From Streptomyces sp. NRRL S-244 (GTDB lineage: Bacteria > Actinomycetota > Actinomycetes > Streptomycetales > Streptomycetaceae), in contig NZ_JOCX01000003.1 in assembly GCF_000717915.1 (NCBI RefSeq), positions 1 through 64,000 on the forward strand: a stretch of 64,000 nt of DNA. The letters are read 5' to 3'. A program made the position numbers and the translations under genes. Below, in pieces: positions 44,560 through 52,930 of the stretch; the stretch's first letter is position 1, and the number at the start of each line of letters is the position of its first letter. The notes under the pieces are model-generated. The model was given only the letters and a program-made list of their open reading frames with translations. It was not told the DNA's origin and ran no database searches.

Positions 44560-46560
44560 CTAGCGGGGGTCGTGCAACTCCTGCTGCCACAGGGCTTCGC
44601 AGAGCAGGTCCAGGCCCTGGCGAAGGTGGCGACGGTAGGTGCCGTACGGCAGGCCGAGGCGGCGGGCGGCGGCCTCCTGGGTGGGCGCACCGGAGAAGTG
44701 GCCCGCCGCCAGGGCCTCGCGGGCGCGTACTCCGCGCGGGTCACGGGCGAGGTCGTCGACGGCCTGGCGCAGCAGGGCGCGCAACTCCCCCACCGGATCG
44801 GCGAAGTCGGCCGCGAGACGGGTGCGCATCAGGGCGCAGGCCGCGAAGGCCCCCGCGTCGCGCCAATGGGCCAACGCCTCGCGCACGGCCTGGTCGAACG
44901 CGGCACGCGACACGGGCGACGGACCGGACCGGACCGGCTCGTCGGTGGCCGATATGAAGCGCATGAGCCATGCCTCCACGGACACGTGGCGCCAGTCGAC
45001 GCCGAAGACGCCGTACGTGTGATCACCGACGCGCGGCCGTGCCCCGGTGTCGCTGAGGGTGCCCCTGACGCGCTCCGCCCAGGTCTCGGCGTCCCGGTAG
45101 ACGGCGAATCCGTACGCGCGACCGCGGGCCCGGGCCGCCTCCGCCTGGGCCCGGGAGCTGCTCAAATCGATGACGCGTGAGGGAACTTGGTACCGCTCGG
45201 GGTAGATCGAGAAGCGGCTGACGCCGATGTGTTCGCCGGGGCTCACCGGCTCGTTGGCATCGGTGTACCGCCACGCGGCGGCGACGACGGGATCGGTGGC
45301 CAGGTCCTGGGGGTCGGGCGGGGCCGGCAGGGCCAGTCGGGCCGTGAACGCCACGATCCGTCCCGTGCTCACGAGCCGGTAGACGCTGAACGCCTGCGGC
45401 TGGCGCTGCGCCCAGTACCGGACCAGCTCCGCGGAGGCGGCTCCCTCGGTCTCCTCGGTCATGCGCAGCACGACATCGATGTCATCGGGGTGCAGGGGAC
45501 GGTCGTGCACTTCGTCCTCGCGGGACCAGGACCGCAGTCGGGCCAGGGTCGCGCCCTCCCGGAAGAGGTAGAAGAGCTCGTCGGTGACGGTCCACACCCG
45601 CTCCTCGGGTGCTTCGCGCAGTATGCGCAGGTACTCGTCCGCGAGGCGCCGGCGCATCGCCTCGAACGCGTTGGGCGCCCGCCAGCGCAGGTCGGCGGCG
45701 AGCGTCTCGCGTGCGGCGTCGTGCGGGTGGAGCCCCCGGTGGGTGGACTCCATGAAGGGCAGGTCCCGCAGCCAGGAGAAGAGCGGATGGGCATCCTCTT
45801 CGGGCAGTACCGCGGCGAGCAGTTCCTCGGACGTCGAGTGGGCCTGCGCCGCCACTTCGAGGGCGCGGCGGTGGGCCGCCGTGGGTACCTCCCCGATCAG
45901 CCCCGCCAGCAGGGTGCGCAGTACGTCCGCCGTGGGGGCCCAGATCTCCTCCCGGCCGCAGCCCGCCGATCCCGCCGCGGCCGCGAGGGACAGCGCCAAC
46001 GGGTTGCCTCCGGCGAAGCGCAGTACCCGGTCCCGCAGTTCGGGCCGGATGTGCGCCGCCACCAGCAGGCTCCGGGCCTGCTCCTCGGAGAACGGCTCCA
46101 GTTCGGTGACGTGCAGGAGGCGCGACCAGGCGGGGTCGGCGGTCCACTGCGGCTGCGGAGCGCGCCGGCCGGCCAGGACCACCAGGGTGTCGTCGGCGGC
46201 TCGGGGCAGGAGGTGGTGCCACAGCCAGCTCTCCAGCCACTGGCAGTGCTCGAAGGAGTCCACGAACAGGACCGTCCCCGGGACGTCCAGGAACGGACCG
46301 GCGGCGCGCTCGAAATCGGCCGGGTCCCGGCTGACGAACCGGCCGTCGAGTTCGACGAGCAGCCGGCCGGCCGCACGGGCGTGGTCCGCCAGGCGCCGCA
46401 GCAGCGTCGACTTGCCGATGCCGCCCGGACCGCACACGTAGAACGCGAACGGCGCCTGCGGATCACCGGCCAAAGCCTCCCCGAAGCGCCCGAGTTCCTC
46501 GTCCCGGCCGACGAAGGCCCGTACGCGCGCTCTGCTCAGTCTTTCCCCCACGGACACCAT
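44560..46560 (-). CDS. STAND-type NTPase regulator
   Basis: 666 residues. FVGRDEELGRFGEALAG opens an AAA/NB-ARC-like module with Walker A YVCGPGGIGKSTLLRRL, Walker B TVLFVDSFEHCQWL and LRFAGGNPLALSLA. The middle part has alpha-helical character. The C-terminal segment PTQEAAARRLGLPYGTYRRHLRQGLDLLCEALW looks like a helix-turn-helix, suggesting DNA binding, though it is not a canonical LuxR domain. I use the ATG with GGGAG five bases upstream. It sits between the P450 and MFS genes on one strand and probably controls them. Confidence 0.85.
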   Translation of the reverse strand: MVSVGERLSRARVRAFVGRDEELGRFGEALAGDPQAPFAFYVCGPGGIGKSTLLRRLADHARAAGRLLVELDGRFVSRDPADFERAAGPFLDVPGTVLFVDSFEHCQWLESWLWHHLLPRAADDTLVVLAGRRAPQPQWTADPAWSRLLHVTELEPFSEEQARSLLVAAHIRPELRDRVLRFAGGNPLALSLAAAAGSAGCGREEIWAPTADVLRTLLAGLIGEVPTAAHRRALEVAAQAHSTSEELLAAVLPEEDAHPLFSWLRDLPFMESTHRGLHPHDAARETLAADLRWRAPNAFEAMRRRLADEYLRILREAPEERVWTVTDELFYLFREGATLARLRSWSREDEVHDRPLHPDDIDVVLRMTEETEGAASAELVRYWAQRQPQAFSVYRLVSTGRIVAFTARLALPAPPDPQDLATDPVVAAAWRYTDANEPVSPGEHIGVSRFSIYPERYQVPSRVIDLSSSRAQAEAARARGRAYGFAVYRDAETWAERVRGTLSDTGARPRVGDHTYGVFGVDWRHVSVEAWLMRFISATDEPVRSGPSPVSRAAFDQAVREALAHWRDAGAFAACALMRTRLAADFADPVGELRALLRQAVDDLARDPRGVRAREALAAGHFSGAPTQEAAARRLGLPYGTYRRHLRQGLDLLCEALWQQELHDPR

Positions 46561-46627
46561 GGCGGCTCCCAACTCCCTTGTGCACCAACCGGCTTCAACC
46601 GGTCGAACGGAGATCCTAATGGAGGTG

Positions 46628-47878
46628 TCATTCGACGGGTCCGAGGTCGCGTTCGCCGAGGTGGACGGGGGTGAAGTCCAGCGACAGCGAGAGGGGGCCG
46701 CGGGTGTACAGGCCGGTCTCCCGGTAGCGGAAGCCGGGGCTGTAGCGGACCTCGTCGAGCAGGGGCAGGAGCATCGCGGCGACGGTCTCGATCTCGGCGC
46801 GCGCGAAGGCCGCGCCGACGCACTGGTGCAGTCCGGTACCGAAGGCCAGGTGCTGGGCGGCCGCGGTGAAGGAGCGGGCGGCGCCCAGGTCGGGGCGGTG
46901 GATGTCGAAGGCGTCCGGGTCGGTGAAGGCGTCGGGGTCCCGGTTGGCCGCGCCGATCATGCAGAAGACGGTGGCCCCGGCCGGGACGGTGGTGCCGGCG
47001 AACACGGTGTCCTTTTCCGCCTGACGGGGGATGAGCTGGACCGGCGGGGTGTGGCGCAGGGTCTCGGCGATCGCGGCGGCCAGCAGGTCAGGGTCCCGGC
47101 GGACCTGGGCCAGCTGCTCGGGGTGGTCGATGAGGTGCTTGAAGAGCAGGGCGAGGGTCTTGTCCGCGGGCTCGGTGGCGGCCGCCAGCACGTTGATGAT
47201 CAGTGCGGTGACGTCGCGATCGCTCATGGCGATGCCGTCGATCTCGGCGGTGCACAGCTTCGATATGAGGTCGTCGCCGGGGTGGCGGCGCCGCTGTCGG
47301 ATGACGGGCAGGAGGTACGCCTCCAGCTGCTCGGCGCAGTCCAGGCAGTGGCGGCGGCGCTCGGGGGTGAGGGCCAGGCTGGTGATGAACTCGGCGACTC
47401 CGCTGTGCCAGGCGGCCACCTGCTGCCAGTCCCGTCTCTCCAGACCGAGGACGTCAAGCGTCACGTGGACGGCGAGGGGTCTGCCGAAATCGTTGACCAG
47501 GTCCATCCGGCCCCGGCCGAGGAAGGGGGCCATGAGCTCCGCGGCGTTGGCGCGGATGGCGCGTATCTGGTCCTGGAGGGCCTGCCCGGTGAAGCCCCGT
47601 ACGACGATCTTGCGCTTGGCGGTGTGCTCGGCCCCGGTCATCTGCGCGAGTACCGGCCCGCGCATCACCGGCTCGGCGCGCTCCTGCAGCGTCTCGGTGG
47701 TGAACGCCTCGTGGTCGGTCAGCACCCGCTTCACGTCCTCGTAGCGCGAGAGGAAGTAGCTGTCGATCGCCGGCTCGTAGTGCACCGGAGTCCGCTGCCT
47801 CAGCTGCGCGAAGTACTGGTAGGGGTCAGCGTCGAAACCCTCGGACAGGACGCTGAAACGGGTGTTGGCAACGGGCAC
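46628..47878 (-). CDS. cytochrome P450
   Basis: 416 residues, soluble bacterial class I. FGTGLHQCVGAAFARAEIETV is the heme loop with Cys ligand, ETLRHTPPVQLIPRQAEKD the ExxR region and IRQRRRHPGDDLISKLC the E-F/G linker. The I-helix reads INVLAAATEPADKTL, with a Pro after the acidic residue instead of Thr-Thr, so oxygen activation may be atypical. The GTG gives VPVANTRFSVLSEGFDADPYQYF. First gene of the same-strand set leading to the regulator, exporter and oxygenase. Ferredoxin partners are not encoded nearby. Confidence 0.92.
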   Translation of the reverse strand: MPVANTRFSVLSEGFDADPYQYFAQLRQRTPVHYEPAIDSYFLSRYEDVKRVLTDHEAFTTETLQERAEPVMRGPVLAQMTGAEHTAKRKIVVRGFTGQALQDQIRAIRANAAELMAPFLGRGRMDLVNDFGRPLAVHVTLDVLGLERRDWQQVAAWHSGVAEFITSLALTPERRRHCLDCAEQLEAYLLPVIRQRRRHPGDDLISKLCTAEIDGIAMSDRDVTALIINVLAAATEPADKTLALLFKHLIDHPEQLAQVRRDPDLLAAAIAETLRHTPPVQLIPRQAEKDTVFAGTTVPAGATVFCMIGAANRDPDAFTDPDAFDIHRPDLGAARSFTAAAQHLAFGTGLHQCVGAAFARAEIETVAAMLLPLLDEVRYSPGFRYRETGLYTRGPLSLSLDFTPVHLGERDLGPVE

Positions 47879-48098
47879 GGTGAAGGCCTCTCACATACGC
47901 GGTACGCGGAACGGTCAAGAGCCGAAGCGGCACGACGAACGCCGGCGCCGCCCACGGTCGAGCCGCGCTGCAAGACGCGCGAATGACCCCGCAGGTTCCG
48001 TGAACGGAAATGGTCCGGCTGCCGCAGTGGGTGGCGTGCACATGCTCCGGGGGTCGCGCTGCTCCCGCTGCCGAGCGGCCGCCAGGGCTCGCCGACTG

Positions 48099-48800
48099 TC
48101 AGGCGAGGACGTTGACGGCCCGGGCGACGACGAGTCCCAGGATGACCAGGGAGACGATCGACTGGAGCGTCATGACGGTCTTGGCCCAGGGGGCGAGCGG
48201 CATGACGTCGGTAGGGCTCAATGCCGTGGAATTGGTGAATCCGAGGTAGAGGTAGTCGATGTAGTGGGGACGCCAGTGCGCGGTGTTCAGTTCGGGGCTG
48301 AGCTGTTGGGGAAAGGCGAGCGCGGGAGTGGGGGGCATGTGGTGGGCCCGGGCGGCCGGCCCGCCGCAGTCGAGTTCGAAGTACAGCAGGGAGAACGCGA
48401 GGACGGTGGAGGCCCAGACGCTGCTGCCCGCCAGCAGGAGCGCAGTGGCGGAGTTCGTCTCGCTCCCGCCGTGGATGAGATCGTCGATCAGCCGGACCGT
48501 TGACCAGATGGCGCCGCATGCCAGTACGCCGACCAGGGCGATCGACACTGCGCGCAAGGCAGTCGAGCGACGGCTGATCCGAAGGGGGTCGCCCGAGATC
48601 AGCGCCACCAGGAGCAGTCCCTCGGCGAGGGGAAGTGCCCATCGGGGCCCCAGGCGCAAGTCGTCGGGCAGGAGCAGGGTCAGCACCGCGGAAGCAATGA
48701 CGGCTCCGGCCATCGGCCAGCGGCTCTCGGCGGGCGGCGCAGGCCGCGGATCGTGGGGATCGTTCGTACGGCTCGCGTCGGAGGGAGTGTGTCCGGTCAC
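48099..48800 (-). CDS. ion-channel-like membrane protein without a K+ selectivity filter
   Basis: 233 residues. A polar N-terminus of about 30 residues is followed by helices MAGAVIASAVLTLLL, LPLAEGLLLVALI, ALRAVSIALVGVLACGAIW and LLLAGSSVWASTVLAFSLLYFEL. A pore-helix-like DYLYLGFTNSTALSPTDVMPLAPWAKTVMTLQSIVSLVILGLVVARAVNVL comes last. It aligns in pattern with two-TM K+ channel cores, but the TVGYGD filter reads ALSPTD. It may be an orphan channel-like or DUF1345-type protein. The GTG start has no Shine-Dalgarno of its own and overlaps the stop of a small upstream ORF. Confidence 0.72.
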   Translation of the reverse strand: MTGHTPSDASRTNDPHDPRPAPPAESRWPMAGAVIASAVLTLLLPDDLRLGPRWALPLAEGLLLVALISGDPLRISRRSTALRAVSIALVGVLACGAIWSTVRLIDDLIHGGSETNSATALLLAGSSVWASTVLAFSLLYFELDCGGPAARAHHMPPTPALAFPQQLSPELNTAHWRPHYIDYLYLGFTNSTALSPTDVMPLAPWAKTVMTLQSIVSLVILGLVVARAVNVLA

Positions 48801-48898
48801 GGCCGAGTGCTGCCCGGGCTCGGAGGCGCGTCAGATCGCGCTGTCAGCCGCGGCAGCGGCACGGCGGGTGGCAGCGGTCGCCCATGAGTCGCGTTCAT
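48797..48898 (-). CDS. 33-codon upstream ORF coupled to the channel-like gene
   Basis: ATG with a strong GAGGAG at seven-base spacing starts MNATHGRPLPPAVPLPRL... and ends in a TGA that overlaps the GTG of the channel-like gene (GTGA). The peptide is Pro/Arg-rich and unlike any known protein. The arrangement suggests translational coupling or a leader peptide. A frameshift in the true N-terminus of the membrane protein is the alternative. Confidence 0.4.
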   Translation of the reverse strand: MNATHGRPLPPAVPLPRLTARSDAPPSPGSTRP

Positions 48899-49269
48899 CT
48901 GCGGCTCCTCGAAGGTGAAGGCGTGTGGCGGCGGCTGCCTCCACGACCGTTCCCCGGTCGCCCGCCCGCCCGCCGCGAGACTGGGATCTTGGACCTCACC
49001 GTAGACCGAAGTGCATGCGACGGCATGACCGACACGCTCCGTACTCGGATGCCTGCCGAACCTGTGAGCACCCCTGCTGCCGGGCCGCGCTCGCCCTCGC
49101 CTCGGTGAGGGAGACGATGCCGACGATGCCCCGTCCGGGTGACGCGCGGCGCCGGGCTGCACGTCTTACGGGATCCGGGCCGCCGCGCGGCCGCGTCCTC
49201 CTCGACGGGCGCCTGCGGCGGTCCTGGCCGATAGTGATCCCGAAGGATCACGCTGACCTGGGGACACTC
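48899..49269. other. intergenic region before the GH15 gene
   Basis: About 370 bases with no convincing gene. It holds the divergent start regions of the small ORF (minus strand) and the GH15 gene (plus strand), with a perfect palindrome close to the GH15 start. Confidence 0.4.
49234..49251. promoter_or_regulatory. GTGATCC CGAA GGATCAC palindrome near the GH15 start
   Basis: A perfect 7-4-7 inverted repeat ends 18 bp before the GH15 ATG. It could be a repressor operator or a hairpin acting on translation, since it sits just before the Shine-Dalgarno. Confidence 0.45.
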
Positions 49270-51090
49270 ATGGACCGCTATCCGCCCATCGCCGAGCACG
49301 GCCTCATAGGCGACCTGCAGACCGCCGCGCTGGTGACCTCGCGCGGCGTCGTGGACTGGTTCGCCGCGCCCCGCTTCGACTCCCCCAGCATCTTCGCCGC
49401 CCTGCTGGACCACGACCGCGGCGGCTACTTCCGGATCGCGTCGCAGGATCCGGAGGCCAGCTGCAAACAGCTGTACTACCCGGACACCGCCGTCCTGGTC
49501 ACCCGCTTCATGTCCCCCGACGGGGTGGGTGAGGTGATCGACTGGATGCCGCCGATCACCAGCCGCACCCCGACCGACCGGCACACCCTGATCCGGACCG
49601 TGCGCACCGTGCGCGGCACCGTCCGGTTCGACATGGAGTGCCGCCCCCGGTTCGACTACGGTCGGGCCGCCCATGACCTCGACCTGCGCCCCGAGGGCGC
49701 CGTCTTCCGGGCGCCGGGAGTCTGCGCGCACGTCCAGAGCACCTTTCCGGTGGAGCGTGACGGCGACGACCTCCGGGGCTCCGTCACACTGAGCGTGGGC
49801 GAATCGGCAGCAGTCGTCTTCACCGTCTGCGACCCCGACGGCGCTGCCCCGCCACCGCCCACCGTCGACGGGATCACCCAACAGCTCTGGGATGCGGCCG
49901 ACTTCTGGCAGAACTGGGTCCACGCCTCCAACTACCGTGGGCGCTGGCCCGACATGGTCAACCGCTCCGCCATCACCCTCAAGCTCCTCACCTACGCGCC
50001 CACCGGCGCCCCGGTCGCCGCGGCCACCATGGGCCTGCCCGAGCAGATCGGCGGCGAACGCAACTGGGACTACCGCTACACCTGGGTACGCGATGGCTCG
50101 CTCTCCGTACGCGCCCTGCTCGACCTCGGATTCGTCGAGGAGGCCACGCACTTCACCCACTGGCTCGGCGACCGGCTGCGCGAGGCCGAGGGCAAGGGCG
50201 GCGAACCGCTCCAGATCATGTACCGGGTCGACGGCGAACCACTGTTGACCGAGGAGATCCTCGGCCACCTGGAGGGGTACCGGGGTTCCGCGCCGGTACG
50301 GCTGGGCAACGCGGCCGCCGATCAGTTGCAGCTGGACATCTACGGCGAGGCCCTCTACGCCCTGTCCGAGGGGCACGAGATCGCCGTACAGACCGGCTAC
50401 CGGGGCTGGAAGGTGCTCGCCCAGACGCTGGACTGGCTGGCCGATTCCTGGGACCGTCCCGACGAGGGAATCTGGGAGACCCGCGGCGGCCGCCAGGACT
50501 TCACCTACAGCCGGGTCATGTGCTGGGCCGCCTTCGACCGCGGCCTGCGGCTGGCCGCCGAGTTCAGCCGGCCCACCGACGCCGTCCGCTGGACGAAGAC
50601 CCGCGACGCCATCCTGGAGCAGGTGATGGAGCGCGGCTGGAGCGAGTCCAGCCAGGCCTACGTCCAGCACTACGGCGGCGACGCCGTCCTCGACGCCTCC
50701 CTTCTGCTGATGCCCCGGGTCGGCTTCGTCGCGCCGAGGGACCCTTCCTGGCTCTCCACCCTGGACGCCATGGACCGCACCTTGGTCTCCGACAGCCTCG
50801 TCTACCGCTACGACCCGGCCGCTTCCCCCGACGGCCTGCGCGGCTCCGAGGGCACCTTCAGCCTCTGCACCTTCCTGTACGTGGACGCGCTGGCCCGGGC
50901 GGGGCGCCTGCGTCCGGCCCGGTACACGTTCGAGAAGATGCACACCTACGCCAACCACGTCGGCCTCTTCGCCGAGGAGGTGGGACCCAGCGGCGAACAA
51001 CTCGGCAACTTCCCCCAGGCGTTCACCCACCTGTCGCTCATCATGGCGGCGAGCACCCTGGACGAGGCCCTCGACCAGCAGCGCGGCTGA
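49270..51090 (+). CDS. glycoside hydrolase family 15 (glucoamylase/trehalase-like)
   Basis: 606 residues, the usual length for actinobacterial intracellular GH15. MDRYPPIAEHGLIGDLQTAALVTSRGVVDWFAAPRFDSPS is the conserved N-terminus. GLPEQIGGERNWDYRYTWVRDGSLSVRALLDLGF, RLGNAAADQLQLDIYGEALYAL and ETRGGRQDFTYSRVMCWAAFDRG mark the (alpha/alpha)6 barrel; the acidic residues in WVRDG and DIYGE are candidates for catalysis. There is no signal peptide. Mycobacterial relatives hydrolyse trehalose, others oligoglucosides. The ATG is chosen to match the conserved family start. Confidence 0.92.
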   Translation: MDRYPPIAEHGLIGDLQTAALVTSRGVVDWFAAPRFDSPSIFAALLDHDRGGYFRIASQDPEASCKQLYYPDTAVLVTRFMSPDGVGEVIDWMPPITSRTPTDRHTLIRTVRTVRGTVRFDMECRPRFDYGRAAHDLDLRPEGAVFRAPGVCAHVQSTFPVERDGDDLRGSVTLSVGESAAVVFTVCDPDGAAPPPPTVDGITQQLWDAADFWQNWVHASNYRGRWPDMVNRSAITLKLLTYAPTGAPVAAATMGLPEQIGGERNWDYRYTWVRDGSLSVRALLDLGFVEEATHFTHWLGDRLREAEGKGGEPLQIMYRVDGEPLLTEEILGHLEGYRGSAPVRLGNAAADQLQLDIYGEALYALSEGHEIAVQTGYRGWKVLAQTLDWLADSWDRPDEGIWETRGGRQDFTYSRVMCWAAFDRGLRLAAEFSRPTDAVRWTKTRDAILEQVMERGWSESSQAYVQHYGGDAVLDASLLLMPRVGFVAPRDPSWLSTLDAMDRTLVSDSLVYRYDPAASPDGLRGSEGTFSLCTFLYVDALARAGRLRPARYTFEKMHTYANHVGLFAEEVGPSGEQLGNFPQAFTHLSLIMAASTLDEALDQQRG

Positions 51091-51129
51091 CGGCCTCCGG
51101 CGCAGCGCAGCCGGTCCTCACGCGGCACG

Positions 51130-52899
51130 CTAGGGAAGGGACTTGGCCGCAGGTGCCAGGAGGACGGCGGTGTCGCCTCCGCCCGGCCTCGGCGCGCCGG
51201 TCTCGGTGGCGGCGGCGAGCTGTCCGTCGGGCCGCACCAGGAACAGCACGTCGTGTCCGGCCGGGACGCCCTCGTCGACCCGGCGGACAACGATGCGGGC
51301 GCCGCCCGCGTACCGGCGGGCCAGTTCCGGCCGGTCGAGGCCATCGCCGAACAGCGCCTCGCTGCTGCCCGTGGAAGGGGCGACGACGCCGTGGCTGCGC
51401 AGGGGCGGCGCCAGCCGGTGGACAGGTCCCTTCACCGTCTCCTTGAGCGTCATGAACGCGAGGGTGTTGAAGTCGTCCTCGTCGGTGAGCAGCAGGACGT
51501 CCGTGATGCCCTCGCGCTCGGCGCCGGCGCCGGTGGCGGCGGCGAGCAGTTCACCGGGGGCCAGGTCGAGGCCGGCGTCGGTGATGCTGCGGCGCTGGCC
51601 GTCGGGGCCGGCCCACATGAGCACGTCCAGGCCCGCGGAGCGCAGGGCGCGCCCGAGCTCGATCACCCAGGGGTCGCCACCGACCAGGAGCGGTCGCGAG
51701 CGGGCCGAGCGGCGGACGTCGAGCCGACGGGCCACCGGGATCGCCGTCAGGCCGTACACCATCACGGTGGCGACGATCACCATGAAAGTGGCGGGAAGGA
51801 TCTTCTGTGCGCCGCCGATGCCGGCCTGGACGAGCGATACGGAGAAGGTCGAGGCGGTGGCCGCGGCGACGATGCCGCGCGGCGCCATCCAGCCGATGAA
51901 CCAGCGCTCCCGGTAGGGAACGTCGGTGCGGGCGGTGGAGAGCACCGCCACCAGAGGTCGCACCACGAGGACGAGCGCGGCGACCAGGCCGAGGGCGGGC
52001 AGCACCACGTGGCGCAGGGACTGCGGGGTCACCGTGGCCGAGATGGAGATGAAGAGCAGGCCGATGGTCAGCGAGACCAGCGCCTCGAAGAAGGGTCGGC
52101 GGGCGGGCATGTCCAGACCGGGCAGGTTGGCCAGCGCCACACCCATGACGACGGCGGCGATCAGGCCGGTGTCGTCGCGAAAGGCGTCGCATGCCGCCGC
52201 CACCGAGACCACCGCGGCGAGTTGCACCGTCGTGCCGAGTACCTCGTCGAGCGTGAGGTGGCGCAGTAGCAGCCAGAGCAGGGCGGCACCGACGGCGCCG
52301 CCGGCGAGCCCGACGGCCGCGCTGCCGCAGAACGAGGCGAGCTGGCCGGCGAGGCCTTGCTGTCCGCTGGCCAGGACGCCGTGGAAGACGAACGCTCCGA
52401 GGATGCCTCCGAGCGGGTCGATCAGGGAGCCCTCCCAGACGAGGACGCGTTGCAGGCGTTCGGTCGGGCGGACGAAGTCGAGCAGTGGCCCGACGACGGT
52501 CGGCCCGCTGACGACGAGGATCGCGCCCAGCATCACGGCGGCGCTCAGCGACATGCCGATGACGGGGACGGCGAGCAGGGCCGCGGACACCCAGGTGACC
52601 AGAGCACCGAGCCAGACCAGCCGGACCACGACCGTGCGGGTGTGGCCCTTGAGGTGGCGAAGGTCGAGTCCGAGGCCCGCGTCGTAGAGGATGACCGCGA
52701 CGGCGAGGGAGACCAGCGGAGAGAATGCCGGACCGAGCAGCTTCTCGGGGTTGACGTCGTCGGTCAGCGTGCCCGCGATGAATCCGGCCGGAAGCAGCAG
52801 GAGGATCGCGGGGACGCGCAGCAGGCTTGCGACCAGCTGGGAGCCGACGGCGAGGGCCACGATCAGTCCGGCGCCGAGCAGGATCTGACTTGATGTCAC
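51130..52899 (-). CDS. monovalent cation/proton antiporter (CPA family) with C-terminal regulatory domain
   Basis: 589 residues. About 12-13 membrane helices in the first 390 residues, including LYDAGLGLDLRHLKG, VVSGPTVVGPLLDF, LVWEGSLIDPLGGILGAFVFHGVL and FIGWMAPRGIVAAATAS. The cytoplasmic part (SRPLLVGGDPWVIELGRALRSAGLDVLMW ... DVLLLTDEDDFNTLAFMTLKET) is TrkA-N/RCK-like but lacks a clear GxGxxG. Probable Na+(K+)/H+ exchange. The GTG start lies 31 bp after the NADH dehydrogenase stop, so both may be co-transcribed. Confidence 0.9.
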   Translation of the reverse strand: MTSSQILLGAGLIVALAVGSQLVASLLRVPAILLLLPAGFIAGTLTDDVNPEKLLGPAFSPLVSLAVAVILYDAGLGLDLRHLKGHTRTVVVRLVWLGALVTWVSAALLAVPVIGMSLSAAVMLGAILVVSGPTVVGPLLDFVRPTERLQRVLVWEGSLIDPLGGILGAFVFHGVLASGQQGLAGQLASFCGSAAVGLAGGAVGAALLWLLLRHLTLDEVLGTTVQLAAVVSVAAACDAFRDDTGLIAAVVMGVALANLPGLDMPARRPFFEALVSLTIGLLFISISATVTPQSLRHVVLPALGLVAALVLVVRPLVAVLSTARTDVPYRERWFIGWMAPRGIVAAATASTFSVSLVQAGIGGAQKILPATFMVIVATVMVYGLTAIPVARRLDVRRSARSRPLLVGGDPWVIELGRALRSAGLDVLMWAGPDGQRRSITDAGLDLAPGELLAAATGAGAEREGITDVLLLTDEDDFNTLAFMTLKETVKGPVHRLAPPLRSHGVVAPSTGSSEALFGDGLDRPELARRYAGGARIVVRRVDEGVPAGHDVLFLVRPDGQLAAATETGAPRPGGGDTAVLLAPAAKSLP

Positions 52900-52930
52900 G
52901 GCAGCCCGGCCGGGAGATGTGCTGCGGTGT

